A stretch of DNA of 64,000 bases from Candidatus Desulfofervidus auxilii (lineage in GTDB: Bacteria > Desulfobacterota > Desulfofervidia > Desulfofervidales > Desulfofervidaceae). Shown piece after piece: positions 38,236-47,507 of this stretch (within the stretch, counting starts at the first letter, position 1; each line of letters opens with the position of its first letter). The notes under the pieces were generated by a model. That model saw nothing but the letters and a program-made list of their open reading frames with translations, was not told the origin of the DNA and did not search any database. The stretch lies in assembly GCA_030262725.1 (NCBI GenBank), contig JAJSZS010000002.1:62001-126000 (forward strand), in the 5' to 3' direction. Made by a program: the position numbers and the translations under genes.

Positions 38236-39640
38236 CCTAAAGAAAGTAATTACTTGGTATGAGCTATTAGCTATAGGAGTAGGTGGTATTTTAGGTACTA
38301 GTTGGGTTTATTTAAATACAAAGTTTTATGCTGAATATGGACCAGGTAGTGTAATCTTTGGTTTTTTTATAGCTACTGTTATAGCAACATTTGTTTCTTT
38401 TTCTTATGCAGAGTTAGGGTCTGCATTAAAAAGGGAAGGGGGAGAAATTGTATTTGCCTACGCAGCTTTTGGTTTAAAAGGTGCATTTATTGCAGGATGG
38501 TCATTATTTACTGCTTATACTACCTGTGTATGCTTTTATGTGCCAGCAGCAGGCTATCTTTTTGATTGGTTTTTCCCAAAGCTTAATACTATTAAACTTT
38601 GGACAATTGCTGGAACACCTGTATATTTGCCCAGTTTATCCCTTGGCATTTTTCTTGTTATCTTTTTCTTTGCCTTAAATTATAGAGGTGTTAAATTAGC
38701 CACTTTACCTCAGTTCTTTATGACTTCTTTATTATTAGGACTTGGCATAATACTGTTTTTTATAGCTATAATTTATGGCTCATTTCATAATATAAAACCT
38801 CTTTTTTTAAAAAATCCTTTAAAATACACAGTACGATTTGCTCTTTTAGCTATGACTTATTTAACAGGCTTTTCTACATTGACTATGCTTGGAGAAGAAA
38901 GTGCTGTAGAGGAAAGGATGTTTGGAAAAGTTATTGTATTATCAATAATTATAGCTGGTCTATTTTATATCATCATGATGAGTGGTGGTGCTATATTATT
39001 TCCTTGGCAAAAGACCATAGAATTGGAAAAGGGAATGATTGATGAATTTTATCTTCTTTTTAAACCTTTAGGAATAATAGCTTGGTTTATCTCACTTTTG
39101 GGTATGCTTACTAGCTTAAATGGCCTTATGCTAGCTGCTTCAAGGACAATCTTTGTTATGGGAAGGGCTGGTATAGTGCCTATTTCTTTTTCTTTTATTC
39201 ATAAAAAATATAAAACACCTAAAAATGCACTTATATTTGTATTAATAATCGCTATAATCCTTGGCATGCTAGGTAAAAAAGCTCTAATTTGGTTTTTAGA
39301 TATTGGCGGGATAAGTATAGGTATAGCATGGATATTATGCGTATTATCGGCACTAAAATTACGTAAACAAAATCCAAACCTTAAAAGACCTTATAAAGCT
39401 CCATTTATATTTATTATCTCTCCTATATCCTTATTAATAGTAACTTTAATATTTATTGTTTCTCTTACACCAAAAACACCTTTAAGCCTTAACTGGCCTT
39501 ATGAATACAGCATATTATTTATATGGTTTATTTTAGGAATAATTATGTATTTATTTTCTAAAAAAAGATGGAAAAATCTAAATGAAAAGGATATTGCTAA
39601 AGAATTGTTAGGTGAATATTATAAGTCAATAATGGGTTGA
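38228..39640 (+). CDS. APC-family amino acid permease
   Basis: A 470-residue membrane protein with about 12 transmembrane helices and the APC start WYELLAIGVGGILGTSWVYLN. It has a conserved SFSYAELGSALKREGGEIVFA and a middle AASRTIFVMGRAGIVPISFSFIHKKY. It should import an amino acid or amine with protons or by exchange; the substrate is not readable. I use the ATG at 38228 since the family begins there. It has no strong Shine-Dalgarno. selB follows 40 bases later. Confidence 0.88.
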   Translation: MNNLKKVITWYELLAIGVGGILGTSWVYLNTKFYAEYGPGSVIFGFFIATVIATFVSFSYAELGSALKREGGEIVFAYAAFGLKGAFIAGWSLFTAYTTCVCFYVPAAGYLFDWFFPKLNTIKLWTIAGTPVYLPSLSLGIFLVIFFFALNYRGVKLATLPQFFMTSLLLGLGIILFFIAIIYGSFHNIKPLFLKNPLKYTVRFALLAMTYLTGFSTLTMLGEESAVEERMFGKVIVLSIIIAGLFYIIMMSGGAILFPWQKTIELEKGMIDEFYLLFKPLGIIAWFISLLGMLTSLNGLMLAASRTIFVMGRAGIVPISFSFIHKKYKTPKNALIFVLIIAIILGMLGKKALIWFLDIGGISIGIAWILCVLSALKLRKQNPNLKRPYKAPFIFIISPISLLIVTLIFIVSLTPKTPLSLNWPYEYSILFIWFILGIIMYLFSKKRWKNLNEKDIAKELLGEYYKSIMG

Positions 39641-39680
39641 AAAGTACATTTTATGAGATAAAATCCAAAAGAGGCCTTCC

Positions 39681-41588
39681 ATGAAACCCATTATTTTAGG
39701 CACAGCTGGACATATTGATCATGGGAAAACACAGTTAATTAAGGCTTTAACAGGTATAGATACAGATAGGCTTAAAGAGGAAAAAGAACGTGGTATTACT
39801 ATTGAATTAGGCTTTGCCTTCCTCAATTTACCAAATGGTCAACTCCTTGGTATTGTAGATGTCCCAGGACATGAAAAATTTGTCCATCACATGGTGGCTG
39901 GAGCTGCTGGAATGGATTTGGTTGCTTTAGTAATTGCAGCAGATGAAGGAGTTATGCCTCAAACAAAGGAACATTTAGAAATTTGTTCTCTTTTAAAAGT
40001 AAAACGTGGGCTTGTTGTGATTACCAAAATAGATATTGTTGAACCTGAATGGCTGGAACTTGTTGAGGAAGATGTAAAAGAATTCTTAAAAGGTACATTT
40101 TTAGAAGGGGCACCAATAGTTAAAGTTTCTTCAATAACAGGTGAAGGGATCCCTGATCTAATAAAAACTTTAGAAAAGCTTGTTACAGAAGTAGAACCTA
40201 AACCTAGTACTGGTCTTTTTCGTTTACCAATTGATCGCGTATTTACTATAAAAGGCTTTGGCACTGTAGTAACTGGTACAGCTATTGGTGGAAGTGTGAA
40301 AATAGGAGATACACTTATGATTTATCCTTCAGAAAAAAAAACAAAGGCTCGCAATATTCAAGTACATAATAAAGATGTTTCTCAAGCATTTGCTGGACAA
40401 AGAACTGCTATAAATCTTCAGGGCTTAGAAAAAGAAGAAATCAATCGAGGGGATATAATTGCTCCACCTGATACACTTATACCCTCATTTATGCTGGATG
40501 CCTTTTTAGAAATATTACCAAGTGCTCCAAAATCGTTTAAAAATCGCGCTTTAGTAAGACTTCATCTTTATACAGCCGAAATTCCAGCACAGACTGTTAT
40601 TTTAGATAAAGATGAATTAAAACCAGGTGAAACTGGTTATGTGCAGTTTCGATTAAAAAAACCTGCTGTTGCCTTACCTGGAGATAGATTTGTTATTAGA
40701 AGTTATTCACCGATAATAACCTTAGGTGGAGGCATAATATTACACCCTACACCAGCTAAACATAAAAGAATGCGTGAAGAGGTAATATCAAATCTGAAAT
40801 TATTAGAAAAAGGGAAGATAGAAGAACGCATCCTTGCCCATTTAAAAGAAGCAAGATACAATGGTCTTACTTTTAAAAATTTACAAATTTTTTTGAATGA
40901 TTTTTCTGAAAATTTAATAAATATCCTTGAAAATTTAACAAAAAATAAAAAGATTTATTTAATACATAAAGAGACAGCATTGTATCTTCATGCCCATTTT
41001 GTAGAAGAATTAGAAAAAAGAATTGTTTCTTTCTTAAAAGAATTTCATCAAAAAAACCCACTTTTACATGGCATTTCAAAGGATGAATTAAAAAGTAAAT
41101 TTTTGCCATTTCTTAAGGAAGAAGTTTTTTCCTTTCTTATTCACCATTTAGAGAGGAAAAATATTATAGTTTTAGAACAACATCTTTTAAGATTAAAAAC
41201 TCATACCATTTCCCTTACTTCTAAAGAAAAAACATTAAAAGAAAAAATTTATCATTATCTTATTGAGTCAGGTTATACTCCACCATCACCTCAAGAATTA
41301 GCTAAAAAATTAAATGAAAAAGAAGAAAAAATAAATCATTTATTGCGTCTTTTAGTTGAGGAGGGAAAAATAATTAGAGTAAAAGAAGGTTTTTATTTTG
41401 AAAAGAAACTTATTGAGACTTTAAAAGAAAAACTTATAAATTATTTAAAACAAAAAGAAACTATTACACCTTCTGAGTTCAAACATTTGACTAAAGCTTC
41501 ACGAAAATATAATATTCCACTTCTAGAATATTTTGATAGTTTAAAACTGACTATTCGCTTGGGTGATAAACGAGTATTAAGGAATTAA
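39681..41588 (+). CDS. selB: selenocysteine-specific elongation factor SelB
   Basis: SelB carries Sec-tRNA(Sec) to ribosomes stalled at UGA when a SECIS hairpin is present. The 635 residues have the EF-Tu-like GTPase (GHIDHGKT at 10-17, DVPGH at 60-64, TKID at 115-118) followed by domains II-III. From about 400 on are winged-helix domains, ending in SRKYNIPLLEYFDSLKLTIRLGDKR, which bind the hairpin. Its presence supports reading the TGA at 30044-30042 as Sec. It lies between the APC permease and valS; selA, selC and selD are not in the window. Confidence 0.95.
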   Translation: MKPIILGTAGHIDHGKTQLIKALTGIDTDRLKEEKERGITIELGFAFLNLPNGQLLGIVDVPGHEKFVHHMVAGAAGMDLVALVIAADEGVMPQTKEHLEICSLLKVKRGLVVITKIDIVEPEWLELVEEDVKEFLKGTFLEGAPIVKVSSITGEGIPDLIKTLEKLVTEVEPKPSTGLFRLPIDRVFTIKGFGTVVTGTAIGGSVKIGDTLMIYPSEKKTKARNIQVHNKDVSQAFAGQRTAINLQGLEKEEINRGDIIAPPDTLIPSFMLDAFLEILPSAPKSFKNRALVRLHLYTAEIPAQTVILDKDELKPGETGYVQFRLKKPAVALPGDRFVIRSYSPIITLGGGIILHPTPAKHKRMREEVISNLKLLEKGKIEERILAHLKEARYNGLTFKNLQIFLNDFSENLINILENLTKNKKIYLIHKETALYLHAHFVEELEKRIVSFLKEFHQKNPLLHGISKDELKSKFLPFLKEEVFSFLIHHLERKNIIVLEQHLLRLKTHTISLTSKEKTLKEKIYHYLIESGYTPPSPQELAKKLNEKEEKINHLLRLLVEEGKIIRVKEGFYFEKKLIETLKEKLINYLKQKETITPSEFKHLTKASRKYNIPLLEYFDSLKLTIRLGDKRVLRN

Positions 41589-41603
41589 TGAGAGGTGTTT
41601 AAA

Positions 41604-44264
41604 ATGGGTACTAAGCTATTAGAAAAGGGTTATAATCCAGAAAAGGTAGAAAAAAAATGGTATCAACATTGGATAGAAAAAGGTTTATTTAAAGCTAATT
41701 TAAAAGAGAAAAAGAAAGTTTTTTCCATGGTTATCCCTCCACCAAATGTTACAGGCTCTTTGCATATGGGACATGCTTTAAATGTAACATTACAAGATAT
41801 TCTTGCCCGTTATAAAAAAATGGATGGATACAATGTACTTTGGGTGCCTGGCACTGACCATGCCGGTATTGCCACTCAAAATGTAGTAGAAAAACAGCTA
41901 AAAAAAGAAGGGCTTACTCGTCACGATTTAGGTAGAGATGGATTTATTAAACGAGTTTGGAAATGGAAAGAAGAATATGGTCATCGCATTATTAATCAAT
42001 TAAAGAGATTGGGATGTGCTTGTGATTGGAGCAGAGAACGTTTCACTATGGATGATGGATTTAGTGAAGCTGTAAGAGAAGTATTTATTCAACTTTATAA
42101 AGAAGGACTAATTTACCGAGGTGATTATATTATCAATTGGTGTCCAAGGTGTCAAACAGCATTAGCAGATTTAGAAGTTGAGCATGAAGAAAGAGAAGGT
42201 GCCTTTTATTATATACGTTATTTAAGGGCTGATGGAAATGGATATATTACAGTCGCTACAACCAGACCTGAAACCTTACTTGGTGATACAGCTGTAGCTG
42301 TACATCCAGAAGATGAAAGATATAAAGATTTGGAAGGAGTAAAAGTTATTATACCAGTAGTCAAAAGAGAAGTGCCTATTATTTTTGATGATTTTGTTGA
42401 TAAAGAATTTGGTACTGGAGCACTTAAAGTGACACCTGCTCATGATCCCTATGATTTTGAAATAGGTCGTAAGCATAACTTACCTTTAGTGAAAGTAATA
42501 GATGAAACAGGAAAAATGACAGAAGAAGCAGGCCCTTATGCTGGCTTAGATAGGTTTGAATGTCGAAAAAAAATCTTAATTGATCTTGAAAAACAAGGTC
42601 TTTTAGAAAAAATAGAGCCTATTAAACATAGTGTAGGACATTGTTATCGTTGTAAAACTATTATTGAGCCATTGGTTTCGAAACAATGGTTTGTAAAAAC
42701 AAAGCCCTTAGCAGAACCAGCTATAAAGGCAGTAAAAGAAGGTAAAACACGTCTAATACCAAGTGGTTGGGAAAAAACATATTATGAATGGATGACAAAT
42801 ATTAGAGATTGGTGTATTTCTCGACAGATCTGGTGGGGTCATAGGATTCCCGCTTGGTATTGTAAGGAGTGTGGAGAAATCATTGTAGAAAAAGAAAAAC
42901 CATCAAATTGTCCAAAATGCAAATCAGAAAAAATTATACCTGAGACAGATGTTTTGGATACTTGGTTTAGCTCAGCTTTATGGCCGTTTGGAACTTTAGG
43001 TTGGCCAAAAGATACAGAGGAGTTGAAAATATTTTATCCTACTTCTGTTTTAGTAACAGGTTTTGATATCCTCTTTTTCTGGGTAGCAAGAATGATGATG
43101 ATGGGACTCCATTTTATGAAAGAAGTCCCATTTTATGATGTCTATATTCATGCACTGGTAAGGGATGAGAAAGGAGAAAAAATGAGTAAGACTAAAGGAA
43201 ATGTCATTGATCCCTTAGATATGGTAGAAAAATATGGAACAGATGCCTTAAGATTCACTTTAGTTTCATTGGCAGCCCAAGGGAGAGATATACGGCTTTC
43301 AGAAAAAAGGATAGAGGGTTATCGCCATTTTATTAATAAAATTTGGAATGCAGCCCGTTTTGTTTTAATGAATCTTGAAGAAGATACTATGCCTATAGCT
43401 GAACCAAAAAATTCAGTTGATAAATGGATTTTAAGCCGTCTTCAAACAATAATTAAAAAAGTAAGAAATAACCTAGACAATTATGATTTTGATAAAGCTG
43501 CTTATATTCTTTATCACTTTTTCTGGCATGAATTCTGCGATTGGTATTTAGAATGGATAAAGCCTGTTCTTTATCAACCTAAAACAATTGAAGAAAAAAA
43601 GATCACTCAAGGAGTGCTTTTATATACCTTAAGTGAAATCCTAAAATTGCTCCATCCTTTTATTCCTTTTGTAACAGAAGAAATTTGGCAATATTTACCT
43701 CATACAAAAGAAAGTATTTTCAAAGAAGAATATCCAAGACCAGTCACTGAACTTGAAGATAAAATTGCAGTGGAAGAAATGGAAACCATGATTGGTCTTG
43801 TAAAGACTATAAGAAATATGAGAGGAGAATTGAATGTTTCTCCTAGTATAAAAATTGAAATTATTATTTCCCCACCCAATGAAGGTATTTTAAGATGGAT
43901 TCAAAAACATGAAGAACCTATTTGTCGTTTAGCTGGTATTAAAGAGATGAATTTAAGTATAAAGGCAAAAAGACCATCTTATGCAGCTGCTAGTGTCTGG
44001 GAAGGAATAGAAATTTATATGCCACTTAAAGACATCCTTGATTTACATGCTGAAGAGAAACGTTTAAATAAGGAGATAGAAAAATTAGTTGAAGAACTTG
44101 CCTTTGTTACCAAAAAACTAGCAAATAGAGAATTTTTAAATAAGGCACCAAAAGCTGTTGTAGAAAAAGAGCATGAAAAGGCAAAAATTTTAGAGGAGAG
44201 ACTTCAAAAACTTAAAGCAAATTTAGAAAGGGTAAGAAATATCCGCCAAGAAATACAAGATTAA
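41604..44264 (+). CDS. valS: valyl-tRNA synthetase
   Basis: ValS charges tRNA(Val) and edits threonine. The 886-residue class I enzyme shows NVTGSLHMGHALN (HIGH type), the CP1 editing domain with TRPETLLGDTAVAVHPED, a zinc-like CPKCKSEK element, GEKMSKTKGN and a C-terminal coiled coil (EEKRLNKEIEKLVEELAFV). I choose the ATG at 41604 with GAGAGG upstream; an in-frame GTG at 41595 precedes it. It begins 15 bases after the selB stop and its end overlaps the convergent proC by four bases. Confidence 0.96.
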   Translation: MGTKLLEKGYNPEKVEKKWYQHWIEKGLFKANLKEKKKVFSMVIPPPNVTGSLHMGHALNVTLQDILARYKKMDGYNVLWVPGTDHAGIATQNVVEKQLKKEGLTRHDLGRDGFIKRVWKWKEEYGHRIINQLKRLGCACDWSRERFTMDDGFSEAVREVFIQLYKEGLIYRGDYIINWCPRCQTALADLEVEHEEREGAFYYIRYLRADGNGYITVATTRPETLLGDTAVAVHPEDERYKDLEGVKVIIPVVKREVPIIFDDFVDKEFGTGALKVTPAHDPYDFEIGRKHNLPLVKVIDETGKMTEEAGPYAGLDRFECRKKILIDLEKQGLLEKIEPIKHSVGHCYRCKTIIEPLVSKQWFVKTKPLAEPAIKAVKEGKTRLIPSGWEKTYYEWMTNIRDWCISRQIWWGHRIPAWYCKECGEIIVEKEKPSNCPKCKSEKIIPETDVLDTWFSSALWPFGTLGWPKDTEELKIFYPTSVLVTGFDILFFWVARMMMMGLHFMKEVPFYDVYIHALVRDEKGEKMSKTKGNVIDPLDMVEKYGTDALRFTLVSLAAQGRDIRLSEKRIEGYRHFINKIWNAARFVLMNLEEDTMPIAEPKNSVDKWILSRLQTIIKKVRNNLDNYDFDKAAYILYHFFWHEFCDWYLEWIKPVLYQPKTIEEKKITQGVLLYTLSEILKLLHPFIPFVTEEIWQYLPHTKESIFKEEYPRPVTELEDKIAVEEMETMIGLVKTIRNMRGELNVSPSIKIEIIISPPNEGILRWIQKHEEPICRLAGIKEMNLSIKAKRPSYAAASVWEGIEIYMPLKDILDLHAEEKRLNKEIEKLVEELAFVTKKLANREFLNKAPKAVVEKEHEKAKILEERLQKLKANLERVRNIRQEIQD

Positions 44265-45058
44265 CCACCTAGGGTTTGAGCATGTTTTGTAGCTTTTTCT
44301 ACTGTTTCTATTAAAATTCCTCTAAAACTATTTTTTTCTATAACATGAAGACCAGCAATAGTTGTTCCTCCAGGTGAACTAACCATATCTTTTAACTGTG
44401 CTGGGTGCCATCCTGTTTCCTTAAGCAATTTAGCAGTACCAAAAACTGTTTGTAAAGCCAATTTTAAAGCAATATCGCGAGGTAACCCCATCTTTACTCC
44501 TCCATCTGCTAATGCTTCTATAAACACAGCCACATAAGCAGGACCACTTCCACTTAAACCTGTTACTGCATCCATCCATTTTTCTGGTACAATAACTGTG
44601 TCTCCAATGGCTTCAAAAAAAGATTTAGCTATTTTTAAATGTTCTTCTGTTGCCCAAGTACCTTGAGTTAAAGCACTCATAGCTACTAAGGCAATAGCTG
44701 GTGTATTGGGCATAACCCTTATTACTGGAACTTCCTTTGGCAAATATGTTTCTAAAAAACGTGTAGTAATGCCAGCAGCAATAGAAATGAGTAAATGATT
44801 TTTTGTAAAAACTTTTTGTATTTCTTCAAGAACTTTTTGTACATCTTGTGGCTTTACGGCAAGGATTATAACTTCACATTGTTTTACAAGCTCTATATTA
44901 TTTTTTAAAATTTTTACCTTATATTTTTTTTCTAAATAATTTAATCTTTTTTCTCTTAAATCTGAAACACAAATTTCATTTGCTCTAACCTTTTTTGCTT
45001 TAATTAACCCTTTAATTATTGCCTCACCCATAACACCACCACCAATAAAACCAACCAT
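44261..45058 (-). CDS. proC: pyrroline-5-carboxylate reductase
   Basis: ProC reduces pyrroline-5-carboxylate to proline with NADPH. The 265 residues start with the Rossmann motif FIGGGVMGEAIIKGL, then ILAVKPQDV, VRVMPNTPA and the conserved C-terminal VTGLSGSGPAYVAVFIEALAD and MVSSPGGTT segments. A strong GGAGGGGAA precedes the start. It converges on valS with a four-base overlap. Confidence 0.95.
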   Translation of the reverse strand: MVGFIGGGVMGEAIIKGLIKAKKVRANEICVSDLREKRLNYLEKKYKVKILKNNIELVKQCEVIILAVKPQDVQKVLEEIQKVFTKNHLLISIAAGITTRFLETYLPKEVPVIRVMPNTPAIALVAMSALTQGTWATEEHLKIAKSFFEAIGDTVIVPEKWMDAVTGLSGSGPAYVAVFIEALADGGVKMGLPRDIALKLALQTVFGTAKLLKETGWHPAQLKDMVSSPGGTTIAGLHVIEKNSFRGILIETVEKATKHAQTLGG

Positions 45059-45224
45059 ATTTCCCCTCCTTTTAAAATTTCCTCCGATGTGTGATAACGT
45101 AAAAAGTATTTTGTTTCAACTGGATAAAAACGTTTAAACGTTAACGTCCTATATCCGAAGTTTCAAGCGATAGCAAAGCATGGGTGATAGCCCCAAAATA
45201 AGTGAAAGCGAAAGTCAGGGGCAG

Positions 45225-45986
45225 TTAATATACTTGATTGTTTCTCCTATTTAAAAGATAATGGATAAATTCTTCTATTTCATCTATAAATTTAATTCTC
45301 TTAAGAAGCTCATGAAAATCATCTCGGTTACCGTATTTCTTTTCGTAGGTTCCTATCAGTCTATCATATTTTTCTGGGTCTGTTATAAAAGTATAATCAA
45401 CCACATGTAAAAGAATATAACGATTTGTCTCTGTTCTTAACTCGTTATCTTTATCCGTAGTTACAAAAACTAACTTTATTTCTGTCATATTTCTTCTTTT
45501 TTCAAGCTCCCTTTTCCAAAAAGCTGTTTCTGTTAATCTTTCTCTTAGACTAGTTTTGCATGATAAAATGGCTATTACTGAATTGGTCTTTTTCTTAATT
45601 ATAAGAATATCTACATCCGGAAAAATATCACACCAGTTTCTGATGGCTATTTGGTCTTTATGTAGAATTAAGGCTTCTTCCCCAATCATGACTGTAATCT
45701 TATCTCTTAACATTTTGTCATTTTTCACAATATTTTGTATATATTTAAAAACAGCATATTCATATAATGAACCCTTACAAGTTTTCCATGCTTGATCTTG
45801 ACTTCTTTGATTTGGGTAATATCTTCTAAGGATATTCCGGAGGCTATTTTCAGCTAATGAATCAAAATTTTTGAGCGCCTCCAATAAATTTCCTTGGAAT
45901 CTGCTCATTACTATATCATCGTAACCTTGTTTTAGTACTTCCAATACCTCTTTTTTACACTTAAATCCTCGTCTCACTTTAATCAC
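45225..45986 (-). CDS. type II restriction endonuclease, possibly BsaWI/CCGG-family
   Basis: A 253-residue probable type II endonuclease coupled to the methyltransferase. The active-site candidate is IFPDVDILII, then about 20 residues later ILSCKTSLRERLTETAFW. That SCK plus downstream Glu resembles the arrangement in the CCGG-recognising family (SxK followed by Glu), including BsaWI-type enzymes. The target site cannot be read from sequence; W/CCGGW or a related site is a guess. It starts at a GTG, overlapping the methyltransferase gene by 8 bases, which lets protective methylation come first. Confidence 0.72.
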   Translation of the reverse strand: MIKVRRGFKCKKEVLEVLKQGYDDIVMSRFQGNLLEALKNFDSLAENSLRNILRRYYPNQRSQDQAWKTCKGSLYEYAVFKYIQNIVKNDKMLRDKITVMIGEEALILHKDQIAIRNWCDIFPDVDILIIKKKTNSVIAILSCKTSLRERLTETAFWKRELEKRRNMTEIKLVFVTTDKDNELRTETNRYILLHVVDYTFITDPEKYDRLIGTYEKKYGNRDDFHELLKRIKFIDEIEEFIHYLLNRRNNQVY

Positions 45987-46851
45987 TCCATAACTTTTTC
46001 TGGTATATATTTGCTTCCTTTATCAATCTATTTTTAGCTAATTTACAATAATTTTTGTCTATCTCCACCCCTATTCCTTTTCTATTCAGCAATGCACATG
46101 CAATTAAAGTACTTCCACTTCCTAAAAATGGGTCTAATACAGTATCACCTACAAAACTGAAAAGCTTAATACATCTTTTGGGCAATTCAACAGGAAAAGG
46201 GGCAGGATGTCCAACTTTTTTCTTACTCTCTCCTGAAAATGTCCATAAACCATTAGTCCATTCCATAAATTCATTCCTTGTTATATCAGATTTTCCATTT
46301 CTTATTTTCTGCCACTTTTCTTTATAGAAGATAATAATAACCTCTACAGGAGCAATTACATAGGGTGCCCTTGCACTAAGCCAAGAACCCCAAGCGGTTC
46401 TTCTTGATATATTCCCTTCATTCCATATTATAGTTGAAAAATATTTCCAGCCTACTTTTTTAGCAATATTCACTATATCAGCATAAACAGTTTGAAATCC
46501 TGCTCCTTTTCTACCTTTGCTTTTATCCAAGGGTATATTTAGGCATATTCTCCCATCTGTTTTTGTCAAAGTAAATGCTTTTTTCAACCATTTTTCTGTA
46601 AATTCAAGATATTTTTCATAAGGAATATCATCTTGAAATGAATTATAATGAATATCTACATTATATGGAGGAGAAGTTATTATTAAATCAATTGAATTTT
46701 TCTTAATCAAATTTGTTGTTAAGAAATCATCATGAATTATTTTAATATTCCCTTCTTTTGTTTCAAAAAATATTTTCCTTTCTTTGGTTTTCAGTTCCAT
46801 GTTGTCTGTATTTGCTTCTATCTTTATATTTCTTCCTTCTATTTCATTCAT
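45979..46851 (-). CDS. DNA methyltransferase, beta class (probably N4-cytosine)
   Basis: A 290-residue amino-methyltransferase of the modification half of the restriction pair. The catalytic motif LIITSPPYNVDI comes before the SAM-binding DPFLGSGSTLIA, the beta-class order. An SPPY catalytic motif is common in N4-cytosine enzymes, which would suit a CCGG-type site. It lies upstream of the endonuclease with an 8-base overlap. The first 25 residues are not family-like, so the true start may be the internal Met18. Confidence 0.85.
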   Translation of the reverse strand: MNEIEGRNIKIEANTDNMELKTKERKIFFETKEGNIKIIHDDFLTTNLIKKNSIDLIITSPPYNVDIHYNSFQDDIPYEKYLEFTEKWLKKAFTLTKTDGRICLNIPLDKSKGRKGAGFQTVYADIVNIAKKVGWKYFSTIIWNEGNISRRTAWGSWLSARAPYVIAPVEVIIIFYKEKWQKIRNGKSDITRNEFMEWTNGLWTFSGESKKKVGHPAPFPVELPKRCIKLFSFVGDTVLDPFLGSGSTLIACALLNRKGIGVEIDKNYCKLAKNRLIKEANIYQKKLWSD

Positions 46852-47186
46852 AGCGACTACCCCCGATTACGCCTAACTTAGTTATATCTACACTTTTAGT
46901 GCTGATATAATTCCATTTGGGGGTGATTTGCCACCTCCTTTATTAAGACTTATGATATTGGACTAATTTCTTATCTTTTTGTGGACGCTTAACCTCATAA
47001 ATAAAATTTTAAAGCCATCTTCTTAATTAACTCATTTTCTGCCAAATTTAGCATCATCTAACATCTCTGGTCAACAGTTTAATAAATTCAAAATTTCTTT
47101 ATGTCTATGGGATTAAAGGTCACCTTTTCACACTGCCAAGAAAATTTAGATTGACATAAAATTGCTTTATTACTTAAAATACTACT
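46852..47186. other. divergent intergenic region with hairpin and promoter
   Basis: These 335 bases separate the minus-strand restriction-modification genes from the plus-strand signalling cassette. At 46919-46938 GGGGGTG, six bases and CACCTCC form a GC-rich hairpin that could act in the methyltransferase leader. No clear gene is seen. A strong promoter for the plus strand is listed separately. Confidence 0.6.
47151..47180 (+). promoter_or_regulatory. promoter of the HDOD/GGDEF cassette
   Basis: TTGACA (47151-47156), 18 bases, TAAAAT (47175-47180). The predicted start of transcription falls at about 47187, which is the GTG start codon of the first gene. No ribosome binding site is present, so the transcript is probably leaderless. 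Confidence 0.68.
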
Positions 47187-47507
47187 GTGAAGGTATGTAT
47201 TCCTATTGAAAAAGCCCAACCTGGTATGAGATTGGCAGAGGATATTAGCAATGTCACTGGGATGATCCTTTGCCGTCAAGGCACTATCCTTACAGAAACA
47301 CTTATTGAGAGGCTTAAAAATGCAAATGTAGAAAAATTAATAATTGAAGAATTTATTTCAGAAGAGGAAGCAAGAAAACAATTTGAAGAAAAAAAGATTT
47401 TAATAAATAAAGCATTTGCTAATAAATCTTCTCCTTCTATGCAGATGCTTAAAGAAGTATTCCTCAAGTTCTGGGAGGAAAAATATCTAATAAATGTCAG
47501 CAAATGA
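47187..47507 (+). CDS. stand-alone DUF3391-like domain protein
   Basis: A 106-residue protein with the pattern found at the start of many HD-GYP phosphodiesterases: KAQPGMRLAEDISNVTGMIL, LCRQGTILTETLIERLKNAN, and VEKLIIEE. Here it stands alone, without the HD-GYP domain, upstream of an HDOD gene (14-base overlap). It is probably a signalling adaptor. The start is a GTG at 47187, with no Shine-Dalgarno and a promoter that would initiate about there. Confidence 0.7.
   Translation: MKVCIPIEKAQPGMRLAEDISNVTGMILCRQGTILTETLIERLKNANVEKLIIEEFISEEEARKQFEEKKILINKAFANKSSPSMQMLKEVFLKFWEEKYLINVSK

Noticed and set aside
39959-40264. Minus-strand 101-residue frame inside selB
   Set aside because: It lies wholly inside a well-supported gene and has no family features.
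45160-45224. GCCCC/GGGGC pair after the restriction gene as a terminator
   Set aside because: The loop of 23 bases and lack of a T run make it a poor intrinsic terminator.
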